Assembly: GCA_910575445.1 (NCBI GenBank)
Contig: CAJTFW010000008.1
Location: forward strand, 150,447 to 214,446
Reading direction: 5' to 3'
DNA: 64,000 bases
DNA from: Lachnospiraceae bacterium
GTDB taxonomy: Bacteria; Bacillota; Clostridia; Lachnospirales; Lachnospiraceae
Shown here: positions 42,300 to 51,903 of the stretch, in pieces
How the letters are laid out: every line of letters starts with the position of its first letter
Position numbering within the stretch: position 1 is the stretch's first letter
The notes under the pieces: model-generated
The model's database searches: none
Told to the model about the DNA's origin: nothing
The model's input: the letters and a program-made list of their open reading frames with translations, nothing else
Made by a program: the position numbers and the translations under genes

Positions 42300-43009
42300 C
42301 ACTTTGCGCCTCCTTCTTCCTTCACCGGAAATACAATAGCTCCAACCACAGAAGCAGCGACAGTACAGATAATAATCGACATACCTGCAGAGATGCCTTG
42401 AAAAAGTGGAACATAATACAAGATACAACTGATAGCCGCAGCCAAAAGCACCATCAAAAGAACAGGTCTTGTCTTCTTAGCCGCTGGAATCACCACTGCA
42501 AGAAACATACCATAAAGAGCGACACTTAATGCACTGTTAATCGCTGCCGGTAGCATACTGCCCGCCACTGCTCCGCACGCAGTCCCAGAGGTCCATCCTA
42601 TAATCGGCAAGATTTGAAGTCCTACCATATAGGAGAACGTCAGTTCTCTGTTGTGAGACATCGCTACCGCAAATATCTCATCGGTATTGGCAAATGCAAT
42701 GATAAAGCGCTGCCACAAAGTCACATTGCCAGAGAGCTTCTGAGACAGTGAGAGGCTCATCAGCGCATAGCGCAGATTGATAATCAGCTGCGTCGCTGCC
42801 ATCTCTAGAAGTGTCCCTCCGGCAATGATAATCTGAAGCCCGGCAAACTGCCCGGCACTTGTCATATTGGTAAGGCTTGTGATGGCAGCCTGCAAGACAC
42901 TCAGGCCGCCTTTTAATGCCATAATCCCAAAACTAAAACTGACGGAAAAATATCCCAGTGCAATCGGCACTCCGTCTCTTAATCCATATTGAAAATCCTG
43001 TCTTTTCAT
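42299..43009 (-). CDS. azlC: AzlC-family branched-chain amino acid exporter
   Basis: A 236-residue membrane protein of the AzlC family: GLRDGVPIALGYFSVSFSFGIMA at the start, LTNMTSAGQFAGLQII and FANTDEIFAVAMSH (the T-D-E motif). It forms the main membrane subunit that works with AzlD. It lies ten bases after the neopullulanase gene, so the two may be transcribed together although the functions are unrelated. Confidence 0.93.
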   Translation of the reverse strand: MKRQDFQYGLRDGVPIALGYFSVSFSFGIMALKGGLSVLQAAITSLTNMTSAGQFAGLQIIIAGGTLLEMAATQLIINLRYALMSLSLSQKLSGNVTLWQRFIIAFANTDEIFAVAMSHNRELTFSYMVGLQILPIIGWTSGTACGAVAGSMLPAAINSALSVALYGMFLAVVIPAAKKTRPVLLMVLLAAAISCILYYVPLFQGISAGMSIIICTVAASVVGAIVFPVKEEGGAK

Positions 43010-43019
43010 CTGTATCTTT

Positions 43020-45119
43020 TTAAATCCTTCTAAGTATCATCGAACACAGCCGTGGCACTTTCAGATAGAGATTGCCTTCTTTGACTTCATAGAGCTTCTC
43101 CTGAAGACTAAATCCATTTTCAAGCGTCAGCATAAGCCGCTCTAAGACAGCCTCTCTTGGTACATTGGCCCTCCAGACTGGAATATTTACTTCGATAGGT
43201 TCTTTTCCATTGTTGACCACTACAATAATCTGCTCTTTCTCGCTAAATCTTCCATAGCTTAAGAACTGATATTCTAATTTCAGAAAGACAGTCGAGCCAA
43301 AGGTCAGTACTGGATTCTCCTTGCGAATGCTAATGGCTTCTCTATAGAAGGACAACAGGCTGTGGTCCTCTTCACCCCATGGATAGGTTCTGCGGTTATC
43401 CGGGTCTGTAAAGCCACATACACCAGCCTCATCTCCATAATAGATAGTAGGCGCTCCCACCCAGGTCATCTGAATCACAACACCTTCCCGGAAGATTCCT
43501 TTGTTAATCCCCTCTGATGCCGCATCGGAACCAAGCGTATTGACACGCCCGACTTTTTGATTGGTCCGTGTTAAAAAACGGGAGTGGTCATGGTTCGAGA
43601 GCTCGTTCATCGCAGTCTGTAAAGACGGCGCGTAGAAATTGGCCATATGATAGACCATCGCATCTCTAAAGACCTCTGCATTTCCATACAGGTCTTCCCG
43701 GTATTCGTCACTGTGCTTCTCCATGCCGGTTAAGAACCATGTTACAGGTTCCATAAACGCATCATAGTTCATCAGAGTATCCCACTGGTCGCCCTGAAGC
43801 CAGGAGTTGGCATTACCATAGTGTTCTGCAAGTATCAGAGCATCTGGATTGGTCTCTTTGACCGCCATGCGGAACTTACGCCAGAACTCATGGTTGTATT
43901 CCTGAGTAAAGCCAAGGTCAGCTGCTACATCTAAACGCCAGCCATCCACGTTGTAAGGCGGATTCAGCCATTTTTTTGCCACACCTAAAATATATTCTTC
44001 CAGCTTTGGCGACTCTTCGTAGTTTAGCTTTGGCAGCGTCTCATGGTTCCACCAGCCATCGTAGTATTCATTGTAGGGCCAGCCATGTTCATAATTAAAT
44101 TTAAAAAAGCTGTGGTATGGGCTTTCTTTGCTGATATAGGCGCCTTTTTCATAGCCTTCCATATGTTCATAGAGACGCTCTCTGTCCAACCATTTGTTAA
44201 AAGAACCACAATGATTAAAGACACCGTCTAAGATAATCTTCATCCCCCGGCTGTGCACTTCCTCCACAAACTTTGCAAAAAATGCATTACTTGCCTCCAG
44301 ATTTTTTTTGTTGACAACGCGCTGGATATACTTGGAGGCATGCGAGTTATCATAGTCCCCTTCTGCCAGACATTCTCCTCCGTCTTCGACTATCACGCCA
44401 TAGTGAGGATCGATATAGTCATAGTCCTGACTGTCATATTTGTGATTGGATGGCGATACAAAGATAGGGTTAAGATAGAGCACCTCCACGCCAAGCTCCT
44501 TTAGATAGTCTAGCTTGTCCCAAATACCCTTTAAATCTCCGCCATAGAAATCCCGTACATCCATCGCCTCCGGCAGACGTTTCCAATCTGTAATTCTTTT
44601 TACACCCTCGCCGATATAGATATACTCTCTGTCCTCCACATCATTGGTAGTATCGCCATTGCAGAAGCGGTCTGTGTAAATCTGGTACATAATCGCTCCT
44701 TTGGCCCACTTTGGTGTCTTAAAGCCAGGCACAATTCCAAACGAACTGTATTCCTGTAGATTTTTTGATACTCCCAGTCGATTGTAAAAACACCTTTGTT
44801 TTCCTGTCTGTACCTCAAAAAAATAGTGGATTGGACCATGCAGAGGCTCTGTGGTATAAGTATAGTAGTCAAAGACCCCCTCTGTATACGCCTTCTTCAT
44901 TGGAATCCGGCTGCTTTTACTGATAAAAAATACATAGTCTACATTGTCCATGTAGGTACGAAATTTAATTGTGACACGTTCTCCATATTCCGGCTCATAA
45001 GGTTCTAAATAATTGGCGCTGTCATCACTGAACAGTGCATCTTTATTTAGTACAGGCCGCATATTCATCGTATACTGTTGTGTCCGCTGATTCTGTGTAA
45101 TCATCTTGTCAACATCCAT
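43020..45119 (-). CDS. Neopullulanase/cyclomaltodextrinase-type GH13 enzyme
   Basis: A 699-residue cytoplasmic alpha-glucan hydrolase (no signal peptide). Residues 20-125 form an N-terminal beta domain like CBM34. The catalytic (beta/alpha)8 barrel has region I LDGVFNHCG, region II DGWRLDVAADLG (nucleophile Asp), region III ILAEHYGN (acid Glu) and region IV LSNHDHSRFL. The GH13_20-like order suggests neopullulanase or maltogenic amylase activity on maltodextrins. A terminator at 45206-45238 separates it from ftsH. Confidence 0.92.
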   Translation of the reverse strand: MDVDKMITQNQRTQQYTMNMRPVLNKDALFSDDSANYLEPYEPEYGERVTIKFRTYMDNVDYVFFISKSSRIPMKKAYTEGVFDYYTYTTEPLHGPIHYFFEVQTGKQRCFYNRLGVSKNLQEYSSFGIVPGFKTPKWAKGAIMYQIYTDRFCNGDTTNDVEDREYIYIGEGVKRITDWKRLPEAMDVRDFYGGDLKGIWDKLDYLKELGVEVLYLNPIFVSPSNHKYDSQDYDYIDPHYGVIVEDGGECLAEGDYDNSHASKYIQRVVNKKNLEASNAFFAKFVEEVHSRGMKIILDGVFNHCGSFNKWLDRERLYEHMEGYEKGAYISKESPYHSFFKFNYEHGWPYNEYYDGWWNHETLPKLNYEESPKLEEYILGVAKKWLNPPYNVDGWRLDVAADLGFTQEYNHEFWRKFRMAVKETNPDALILAEHYGNANSWLQGDQWDTLMNYDAFMEPVTWFLTGMEKHSDEYREDLYGNAEVFRDAMVYHMANFYAPSLQTAMNELSNHDHSRFLTRTNQKVGRVNTLGSDAASEGINKGIFREGVVIQMTWVGAPTIYYGDEAGVCGFTDPDNRRTYPWGEEDHSLLSFYREAISIRKENPVLTFGSTVFLKLEYQFLSYGRFSEKEQIIVVVNNGKEPIEVNIPVWRANVPREAVLERLMLTLENGFSLQEKLYEVKEGNLYLKVPRLCSMILRRI

Positions 45120-45205
45120 ATCATCCCATCCCTTCAGAAGTCATGTTGCCTGTTTATCATATCTTAGAATTTCCATTTGCACAAGTCTTTTTAAAAAAAG
45201 ACAGT

Positions 45206-45238
45206 AAAAAAGACAGCGGGGGTAATGCTGTCTTTTTT
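45206..45238. terminator. Strong bidirectional terminator between ftsH and the GH13 gene
   Basis: AAAAAAGACAGC and GCTGTCTTTTTT pair around a nine-base loop. It serves the leftward ftsH transcript (T-run on the minus strand). The rest of the 252-base gap, 45120-45371, contains a minus-strand TATAAT near 45313 and no gene that I can support. Confidence 0.92.
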
Positions 45239-45371
45239 AGGAGAAGGTATTTCTTGTTTCTTATGGGGTGTAGCAAAAACTATATAATGTATTGGGGGTT
45301 TTTACGAGTATTATAATACCATATCCTTCTGCCGAAGTGTGCACAAACTTCACAAAAATAGAGACGACTTT

Positions 45372-47186
45372 TTAGCTATTTTGCATAAATAACGCTTCAA
45401 ATTCCTCGCGGGTAATCTTTTCTTTCTCCAGAAGAAGAGCTGCACATGCATCAAGAATATCCTTGTGTTTGCGAATTAGCTCTTTTGCATGTATATAGCA
45501 CTCATCTACAATTCTTTTTACTTCTAAGTCAATCTCACTTGCAATCTGCTCTCCATAGCTTCTTGTATGTGCCAAATCGCGCCCAATAAAGACTTCCTCT
45601 CTGTCATCACCATAGTGAATCAAGCCAAGCTTCTCGGACATTCCATACTTTGTCACCATCGCGCGGGCAAGAGAAGTTGCCTGCTTAATATCCTGTGATG
45701 CACCGGTTGTAATATCATCAAAGATAAGCTCCTCTGCTACACGGCCTCCCAAGTCCACAATAATATCCTGCAACATTCTGCTTTTGGTATTGAGTATCTC
45801 ATCGCGCTCAGGAAGTGGCATCGTATAGCCGCCAGCTCCGATACCTGTTGGAATAATCGAGATGGTATAGACAGGCCCCACATCTGGAAGCAGATGAAAC
45901 AGTATGGCATGCCCTGCCTCATGGTAGGCCGTTATCCGTTTTTCCTTCTCAGAGATTACACGGCTTTTTTTCTCCGCACCAATCCCTACTTTGATAAAGG
46001 CTCTGCGAATATCTTCTTGCATCATATAGGCACGGTTTTCCCTGGCGGCAAGAATCGCCGATTCATTCAACAGATTTTCTAGGTCTGCACCGGTAAAGCC
46101 AGCCGTTGTCTGTGCAATCTGCTGAAGGTTCACATCATCACCAAGTGGCTTATTTTTGGCATGTACGCGCAGAATGTCTTCCCGTCCTCTGACATCTGGT
46201 CTTCCAACCCCAATCTTGCGGTCAAAGCGTCCTGGACGCAAAATAGCCGGGTCTAAGATATCCACACGGTTTGTCGCAGCCATTACAATAATGCCTTCGT
46301 TGACACCAAAGCCATCCATCTCTACAAGAAGCTGGTTAAGTGTCTGCTCCCTTTCATCATGTCCACCGCCCATACCAGTGCCGCGGCGCCTGGCCACTGC
46401 ATCAATCTCATCGATAAAGACGATACAAGGTGCGTTTCTCTTGGCATTGCCAAAGAGGTCTCTGACACGGGAAGCGCCCACACCAACAAACATCTCCACA
46501 AAATCAGAACCAGAGATACTAAAAAATGGCACACCAGCCTCTCCGGCCACTGCTTTTGCAATTAAAGTCTTACCGGTTCCTGGAGGGCCTACTAAGAGTA
46601 CGCCTTTGGGAATCCTTGCTCCCACCCGCGTATAGCGCTCTGGATTACGTAAAAAATCCACAATCTCTTCTAATTCGCCCTTTTCTTCTTCTAATCCTGC
46701 TACATCTTTAAAATTGGTCTTGCTCTCACCGCTTCCTGTCATCTGCGCATGACTTTTGCCAAAGTCTAGCATCTTGGCATTGCTTCCGCCGCCATTTCTG
46801 CCCATTGTCATCACGATAAAGAATAACATCAGACCACACAATATCAAAGACATCCCATAGGTCTCAAAAAAGCCTGGTTTCTCTATCTGTGCAATATCAT
46901 ATGGTACATTGGCACCCTTTAACGCCTGCTCTGCCTGTGTGGTATCTAGTACATGTACAATCCCTACAGAGCCATCGTCAAGATAGAACTCCACAGAGCC
47001 TGTGGGTGTCTCTTTATTTGGCTGTATCACTGCACTGCCAACCGATCCATCTGTCATCATCTTGATAAACTGCTGATAAGAATACGTGGGTCTATCCTGC
47101 AACTTTCCTTCAAAAAATACCAAGACCAGACAGATAAGAATAAGAAATACCACATAGGTACTGATTCCTTTCCATTGTCTATTCAA
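45372..47186 (-). CDS. ftsH: ATP-dependent zinc metalloprotease FtsH
   Basis: A 604-residue membrane AAA protease. It has one N-terminal membrane segment ([16 protein letters not shown]), an extracytoplasmic domain, and a second segment ([17 protein letters not shown]). The AAA module has [17 protein letters not shown] (Walker A), [10 protein letters not shown] (Walker B) and the second region of homology [20 protein letters not shown]. The protease motif is AYHEAGHA. It degrades misfolded membrane and regulatory proteins, and in this family follows hpt, as here. Confidence 0.98.
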   Translation of the reverse strand: MNRQWKGISTYVVFLILICLVLVFFEGKLQDRPTYSYQQFIKMMTDGSVGSAVIQPNKETPTGSVEFYLDDGSVGIVHVLDTTQAEQALKGANVPYDIAQIEKPGFFETYGMSLILCGLMLFFIVMTMGRNGGGSNAKMLDFGKSHAQMTGSGESKTNFKDVAGLEEEKGELEEIVDFLRNPERYTRVGARIPKGVLLVGPPGTGKTLIAKAVAGEAGVPFFSISGSDFVEMFVGVGASRVRDLFGNAKRNAPCIVFIDEIDAVARRRGTGMGGGHDEREQTLNQLLVEMDGFGVNEGIIVMAATNRVDILDPAILRPGRFDRKIGVGRPDVRGREDILRVHAKNKPLGDDVNLQQIAQTTAGFTGADLENLLNESAILAARENRAYMMQEDIRRAFIKVGIGAEKKSRVISEKEKRITAYHEAGHAILFHLLPDVGPVYTISIIPTGIGAGGYTMPLPERDEILNTKSRMLQDIIVDLGGRVAEELIFDDITTGASQDIKQATSLARAMVTKYGMSEKLGLIHYGDDREEVFIGRDLAHTRSYGEQIASEIDLEVKRIVDECYIHAKELIRKHKDILDACAALLLEKEKITREEFEALFMQNS

Positions 47187-47201
47187 AATATGTCCTCCTG
47201 A

Positions 47202-47759
47202 TTATAGTTTTGCGCTTTCTTTCTCTGTTTCATCAAATTTCACGACTCCGATGTAGGGGAGGTTGCGGTACTGCTGGTCAAAATCCAGACCATATCCAAC
47301 CACAAATTTATCTTCAATCGCAAATCCGGTGTAATCCACATCCACCTCTACCACACGCCTTTCTGGTTTATCTAGAAGTGTGCAGATTCTAAGACTTGCT
47401 GGCTTTCTCTGTGCAAGCAAGTTCTTAAGATGGGCTAGTGTTCGCCCGGAATCGATAATATCTTCAATAATCAACACGTTCAGTCCAGTAATCGCCTCGT
47501 CTAAATCCTTGACAAGTTTTACGACTCCGCTGGATTTTGTTGCAGCTCCATAGCTAGAACACTGCATAAAGTCCATGGTCACTGGTACAGTTATTCTTTT
47601 TGCCAGTTCGCAGGTAAAATATACACTTCCCTTTAAAATACAGATTAAATGTACACTCTTGCCGGCATAGTCGCGGCTGATAGCGTCTCCTAGCTCCTGA
47701 ATCCTTGTGCTCACCTGGTCTTCTTGAATCATGACCTCAATATGATGTTTCTTTGTCAT
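47202..47759 (-). CDS. hpt: Hypoxanthine phosphoribosyltransferase
   Basis: I choose the ATG at 47759, five bases after GGAGG; the ATG at 47771 is an alternative. The 185-residue enzyme has HLICILKGSVYFTCEL, then LNVLIIEDIIDSGRTLAHL (the PRPP-binding loop with E-D-I-I-D-S-G-x-T), and FVVGYGLDFDQQYRNLPYIGV at the end. It salvages hypoxanthine and guanine. It overlaps tilS, a conserved arrangement in Firmicutes. Confidence 0.97.
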   Translation of the reverse strand: MTKKHHIEVMIQEDQVSTRIQELGDAISRDYAGKSVHLICILKGSVYFTCELAKRITVPVTMDFMQCSSYGAATKSSGVVKLVKDLDEAITGLNVLIIEDIIDSGRTLAHLKNLLAQRKPASLRICTLLDKPERRVVEVDVDYTGFAIEDKFVVGYGLDFDQQYRNLPYIGVVKFDETEKESAKL

Positions 47760-49140
47760 CTGTTCCTCCATGTACCATCTTTTGTACTTTTAATATCCTC
47801 CTTGTCCCTTTTGTCACCTTATATCGTTCGCTAATGCGCATCCCCACTACCCATATAATATGCGCGCCGTCCGCCAATAGAATCAACTGTTCTCGAACTT
47901 CCTTTGGCACTTTTTGGTCAATCAGATAGTTTTTTAATTTTTTGTGAAGACCGGGTGCTACCTCCAGATAATCCCCTGGTCTTCGGGTGCGCAAAATAAC
48001 GTTATCTTTTATTTTATCATAATCAAACCACTTCGTATAGCGATTTACAGGAATTTCTACATTTTTTACATTTTCTTCTAAATTTTCTAAAGTAAATAAA
48101 AAATCTGCACCCATATAGTGATACTTTTGACCTGGTGCACAGTATATGATGTCCTCTGTTTTTTCTCCTCCATAATGTCTCTTTAGTAAAAGCTCTTGAT
48201 AATCAAGTACAACGATGCAGCCGCCCGGAAGCATAATACGATTTCCACTCTTTCCTTCTAGTAACTGGCATATTTGTTCCACATGAATCGCTTCGGGGCT
48301 TCTTATGCCTTTTAGGAGCCATTCTAAGCCTTTTAAGAGCAAGAACTCTCTAAGAACCGGATGCATCTTAGAGAGCTGCTCTCTTGAAATACGCAGTGTA
48401 TCTTCTTCGATTTGAACGCTTTTCTTCCACTGTTTCTCTACTTCTTCATCCAAAAAGTCTTCAATCTCCAGCAGTTTTTTAGCTGTCTTCGCCATTCTTT
48501 TTATGCTGCCTGGTCTAAGTTCTTCGAGTGGTTTTACCACTTGGTGACGTATCCTATTGCGGGTGTAAGTCAGTTCCTGGTTCGTGGCATCTTCCACCCA
48601 ACTTATTTCTCTTTTTATAAGCCAATGCACAATCTCTTCTCTTGTCACACAGAGAAAGGGGCGAATATAGGCTCCCCGCACTGGCTCCATCCCGCGCAGT
48701 CCGCGCAGTCCGCTTCCACGTACCAGATGAAACAGCATCGTCTCTGCCTGGTCATTCTGATGGTGCGCCAGTGCCACACGGTCTGTATTGCCTGCTAGTT
48801 CTTCTGAAAATGCAGCATAGCGAACGTTGCGCCCGGCTTCTTCTAGGCTGATGCCTTCTTGTTCTGCTATTTGTGGCACGTCTTTTTGCAACACCAGAAG
48901 CCGAATCTTTCGCGTCTTACAAAAAGCTTCACAAAATGCCTGGTCTCTATCTGCCTCCTCTCCCCGAATCCCATGGTTGATATGCAATGCATAGATTTCT
49001 ATCTGGTGTTCTTTCCCATATTCCCACAGAAGTTCTAAAAGTGCGGTCGAGTCCGCTCCGCCGGAAAAGCCAACAGCAACTCTCATCCCTGGCGCTAGCA
49101 TCTGAAGTTCTCTGATATACTGGTACACCTTTTTCTCCAT
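47737..49140 (-). CDS. tilS: tRNA(Ile)-lysidine synthetase
   Basis: A 467-residue PP-loop ATPase. VAVGFSGGADSTALLELLWEY (S-G-G-x-D-S) near residue 25 binds ATP. HINHGIRGEEADRDQAFC and ALAHHQNDQAETMLFHLVRGSGLRGL are TilS signatures, and the C-terminal domain (RTRRPGDYLEVAPGLHKKLKNYLIDQKVP) binds tRNA. It converts the CAU anticodon's cytidine to lysidine in tRNA-Ile and is essential. Confidence 0.96.
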   Translation of the reverse strand: MEKKVYQYIRELQMLAPGMRVAVGFSGGADSTALLELLWEYGKEHQIEIYALHINHGIRGEEADRDQAFCEAFCKTRKIRLLVLQKDVPQIAEQEGISLEEAGRNVRYAAFSEELAGNTDRVALAHHQNDQAETMLFHLVRGSGLRGLRGMEPVRGAYIRPFLCVTREEIVHWLIKREISWVEDATNQELTYTRNRIRHQVVKPLEELRPGSIKRMAKTAKKLLEIEDFLDEEVEKQWKKSVQIEEDTLRISREQLSKMHPVLREFLLLKGLEWLLKGIRSPEAIHVEQICQLLEGKSGNRIMLPGGCIVVLDYQELLLKRHYGGEKTEDIIYCAPGQKYHYMGADFLFTLENLEENVKNVEIPVNRYTKWFDYDKIKDNVILRTRRPGDYLEVAPGLHKKLKNYLIDQKVPKEVREQLILLADGAHIIWVVGMRISERYKVTKGTRRILKVQKMVHGGTDDKETSY

Positions 49141-49172
49141 CTTTTTGCTCCTTTGTATTATTTTTCACAAAC

Positions 49173-50582
49173 TTAGCGTTTCCAAAGTCCAACCACCAGA
49201 ATGGTCATATCATCTGCTGCCTCTCCATACATCTGTACCTGCTCCATCAGACGTTCTGCTATCTCTGCTGGTGTTCCTTCAGGAAGTCCCCAGATTAACT
49301 CCTTCATCACCTCTTCTTCCTCTCCCGCTGGCAGAGCATTTAGAACGCCGTCTGTCATCAAAAAGAGAATATTTCCATCGTACATCCGAATCCGATATGG
49401 CTCTAGGCAGAGGCTGCTAGAAGCCCCTGCTGGCAATCCGGCGCCACTGATACACTCAACGGTATTCTCCTTCTTCAGAAAACTCGCCGCTGCACCTACT
49501 TTCAGAAAATCACACACCCCGGTATAGAGGTCAATCGCCGCCATATCCACCGTAGAAAAGATAGTGGTATCTGGCTGTAAGACAATCGATGAATTAATCA
49601 TCCGCACCGCAGTCTCCTTGGAGAAACCTGCTTCCAAAAACTGCTCCAAAAGGTCAAGTACCAGCTCACTTTGGGTACAAGCCTGTAGCCCAGACCCCAT
49701 GCCATCGGAAAGTCCTGCATAGAATCGTCCCTCCGGCAGCCAGAAGACGGAGAAATTATCCCCGGAGATTGCCTCATTTTTTCGCGTCTCCTTCTTCATA
49801 CCATAGAGTACATTGTAGGCGGTTCCCTCGACAAACAAGACCGTAATCCTGTCTTGTCCCACAAAGGTACGGCTGTCTCTGGCTGGCATCATCTCATGCT
49901 CCATCAAATCAGACAGCACAGAAGCCACCTTTTTGACAGGCACACAGATTTTCCTTCGGGTATTCATTGTCACATACACCTGGCCTTTCTGCCCTTTGGG
50001 ACTGTAGAAAAACACTTTATGTACTTGTATACCCATCAATCGCAGACGTCTGCTAATCTCTGCTTCTAGGCGTCCATCCTCTCTAGTGCTGTAAATACGT
50101 TCCATCGTTCCAACCAGAATCTGACTCATCTCCTGAAGCTGTCCAGCCGCCGCCATACGATTTTCATTAAGGCGCTCCTGCATAATCTTATCCCCACGAC
50201 TTTGCATACCGGCAAACTGTGGCACCATACAAAAGCTTCTTGAAAGCTGTGCAAAACTCTCCTGGTATTCCTCCATCCATTGTCTTACCGGATGTATGAT
50301 TTCCATATTCTGTACGTTTTTTTTATCTAACAGCATCCATTCCCACAGATAACCCATCAATACCAGCATCGAACAAAAAGCGATACCTTTTAACGCACTG
50401 ACCAGCATTGTCCAGCCCGATTTTGCCAACATATACGCCACAGTCAGCTCCATCACTGACAAGCAGGCACCCGCTCCCACTCCAAAGAGCCATTTGTCTC
50501 TGCCATTTTGTCTTCGCCCAAACAATACCACCAGGCATCCTCCAAGTACCATTGACAACATATACTTTGTCCACTCCATCAC
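49173..50582 (-). CDS. spoIIE: SpoIIE-type PP2C protein phosphatase with short membrane part
   Basis: A 469-residue protein. The N-terminus has only about three membrane segments, fewer than the ten of Bacillus SpoIIE (about 820 aa). Residues from about 250 form a PP2C-type phosphatase: FYAGLSDGMGSGLQA (metal-binding D-G-x-G), FSTVDMAAIDLYTG, FLMTDGVLNAL and DDMTILVVGL. It would dephosphorylate SpoIIAA to activate sigma F. GTG 50582 and ATG 50579 are both possible starts after GAGGAGG. Context between divIC and tilS is as in Bacillus. The short membrane part appears to be a natural shorter form. Confidence 0.88.
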   Translation of the reverse strand: MMEWTKYMLSMVLGGCLVVLFGRRQNGRDKWLFGVGAGACLSVMELTVAYMLAKSGWTMLVSALKGIAFCSMLVLMGYLWEWMLLDKKNVQNMEIIHPVRQWMEEYQESFAQLSRSFCMVPQFAGMQSRGDKIMQERLNENRMAAAGQLQEMSQILVGTMERIYSTREDGRLEAEISRRLRLMGIQVHKVFFYSPKGQKGQVYVTMNTRRKICVPVKKVASVLSDLMEHEMMPARDSRTFVGQDRITVLFVEGTAYNVLYGMKKETRKNEAISGDNFSVFWLPEGRFYAGLSDGMGSGLQACTQSELVLDLLEQFLEAGFSKETAVRMINSSIVLQPDTTIFSTVDMAAIDLYTGVCDFLKVGAAASFLKKENTVECISGAGLPAGASSSLCLEPYRIRMYDGNILFLMTDGVLNALPAGEEEEVMKELIWGLPEGTPAEIAERLMEQVQMYGEAADDMTILVVGLWKR

Positions 50583-50641
50583 GCAATTCCTCCTCTATAT
50601 CTTTTCGCTGCCAGTTAGCGGCAGTCTGATTTGTACGTGAA

Positions 50642-50708
50642 ATTATAGACAAGTCGAATTCGCAATCTTTGTCATTTGGAAGTGGCTCGAAAAAAAAATT
50701 TTTCGACA
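50642..50708 (-). promoter_or_regulatory. spoIIE promoter region with Spo0A-box matches
   Basis: On the minus strand TATAAT (50642-50647) is a -10 box. TTGTCGAAAAA occurs upstream, with the TGTCGAA core at 50702-50708, an exact match to the Spo0A box. A near match in inverse orientation (AGTCGAA on the plus strand, 50651-50657) lies next to the -10 box. Bacillus spoIIE is also activated by Spo0A. Confidence 0.65.
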
Positions 50709-50713
50709 AGCAA

Positions 50714-50739
50714 AAGGATGAACCTCGTGGTCCATCCTT
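50714..50739 (-). terminator. Terminator after divIC
   Basis: AAGGATG and CATCCTT pair around a 12-base loop; TTTTG follows on the minus strand. It lies seven bases after the divIC stop and separates the yabP-yabQ-divIC operon from spoIIE. Confidence 0.75.
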
Positions 50740-50745
50740 ACATAA

Positions 50746-51075
50746 TTAATGGTTAGGTTTGAATATAATCTCATCCTCGTAGACAAGACCCAGTCGCTCT
50801 TTTGCTATATCCTCCACATATTTCTTTGTCTTGGTATAAGCTTCAAAGTCTGCAATCTCCTCTGCACGCGCTTCCTCTTCTGCGATGGCCTCTAGAAGAG
50901 CATCTTCGCGCTCCTGATAGGTCTGATTCTTCTGCCGAAGCCGAATCCCTCCCACCGCACTGACGCCAAAGACCGCAAGAACAATCACAATAATTCCCCA
51001 GGCTCCTAGATGTCTTTGTTTATGCATTTTCTTATTTCTTGCCGTTTGCCTGGTTCGCTTTCTAGTTGCCATCAT
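50746..51075 (-). CDS. divIC: Septum formation initiator DivIC/FtsB-like
   Basis: A 109-residue protein with a basic cytoplasmic N-terminus, one membrane segment (WGIIVIVLAVFGVSAVGGI) and an extracellular coiled coil (YQEREDALLEAIAEEEARAEEIADF), ending YVEDIAKERLGLVYEDEIIF, the typical DivIC/FtsL family end. It joins FtsL and DivIB in the division complex. It follows yabQ by nine bases, the same order as in Bacillus. Confidence 0.92.
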   Translation of the reverse strand: MMATRKRTRQTARNKKMHKQRHLGAWGIIVIVLAVFGVSAVGGIRLRQKNQTYQEREDALLEAIAEEEARAEEIADFEAYTKTKKYVEDIAKERLGLVYEDEIIFKPNH

Positions 51076-51084
51076 CTCACCTCC

Positions 51085-51528
51085 TTAAGAGAATAAAAAT
51101 ATTATAAGCTCTTTTATCTGTTTTTTCAATTTCTTTTTGTAAAAACGAACCATAATCCGAAGACCTTGTACTATTTTCCTATATACAATAAGAAAGGGCT
51201 TTAACAAAATACCCAAACACCAGTTCAGTATCCCCGCAATATGGCTCACTAAAAAATTGCTAAGAGTCTGGTGATAGAACACCATCCCACAGGCCACGGC
51301 AAGCAGTGCATATCCCCGCACAGCACCATCATTTTCCCGATATAGAAGCTGAAAGACAAGCAGTGCGGTAACAATCCAATAGAGTATATCTTCTAGTGCC
51401 ACTGCCCACACACCATGCGGCCAAATCCTGCGGAAGATGCGGAGCAAATCATAGAGTACCAATATCAATACTCCCCGTAAGACTGCTAACAAAAAGAACT
51501 GCAGTTCTCTTGAGATACCAGGACTCAT
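51085..51528 (-). CDS. yabQ: Spore cortex biosynthesis protein YabQ
   Basis: A 147-residue membrane protein (about four or five hydrophobic segments) with ELQFFLLAVLRGVLILVLYDLLRIFRRIWPH at the N-terminus, the recognised YabQ pattern, and a basic C-terminus. YabQ is needed for spore cortex formation in Bacillus. It follows yabP without a gap and precedes divIC. Confidence 0.92.
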   Translation of the reverse strand: MSPGISRELQFFLLAVLRGVLILVLYDLLRIFRRIWPHGVWAVALEDILYWIVTALLVFQLLYRENDGAVRGYALLAVACGMVFYHQTLSNFLVSHIAGILNWCLGILLKPFLIVYRKIVQGLRIMVRFYKKKLKKQIKELIIFLFS

Positions 51529-51834
51529 CTATCGAAACAGCCGATTTAACAGCGATTCCCCACTCTTCTTAAAATCAGAAATCTCCGAATACTGGATGCT
51601 GTCAATCCTTCCTTCCAAATCAATCTCCCCCTTTTCTAGAGATAGGCGATTGACATGCAAATCTGCTCCTTTAATCTGCAACATCCCAAGCTCTGTCTCT
51701 AGAAGGACTTCTGCTATATCAAAAGAGATGACATCCGTCACGCCAGTTATACTTCCTGTTCGCCGATTCATCATATGAATCTTATGTGCGCTCCTGTTCT
51801 GCGGATGCTCCTCTGTGGCTCCCATTTTCACCAT
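51529..51834 (-). CDS. yabP: Sporulation protein YabP
   Basis: A 101-residue YabP/YqfC family protein: HKIHMMNRRTGSITGVTDVISFDIAEVLLETELGMLQIKGADLHV in outline, then LSLEKGEIDLEGRIDSIQYSE. Members act in spore coat or cortex assembly. The ATG at 51834 has its AGGAGG site inside a hairpin (see 51837-51882). A later Met could be the start, but the strong site favours 51834. Confidence 0.92.
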   Translation of the reverse strand: MVKMGATEEHPQNRSAHKIHMMNRRTGSITGVTDVISFDIAEVLLETELGMLQIKGADLHVNRLSLEKGEIDLEGRIDSIQYSEISDFKKSGESLLNRLFR

Positions 51835-51836
51835 GA

Positions 51837-51882
51837 AAAAGACCTCCTATATATTCTTTTAATATATATTAGGAGGTCTTTT
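51837..51882 (-). promoter_or_regulatory. Hairpin that contains the yabP ribosome binding site
   Basis: AAAAGACCTCCTA and TAGGAGGTCTTTT are perfect 13-bp arms around an AT-rich loop. On the minus strand the 3' arm holds AGGAGG of yabP and is followed by a T-run. It can thus act as an attenuator between rqcP and yabP or mask the ribosome binding site. Confidence 0.75.
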
Positions 51883-51903
51883 GATTTATGACTTGTTTCT
51901 TCT

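Noticed and set aside
42299..42428. N-terminal extension of the azlD frame
   Set aside because: It is azlC coding sequence in another frame; the ATG overlapping the azlC stop matches the AzlD family start.
46156..46635. 159-aa plus-strand frame opposite ftsH
   Set aside because: It mirrors the conserved AAA domain on the other strand; Pro/Ser/Thr-rich composition is typical of an antisense shadow.
49173..50582. spoIIE as a truncated pseudogene
   Set aside because: The frame is intact with a good start site, its own promoter region and complete phosphatase motifs, so a short natural form is more likely.
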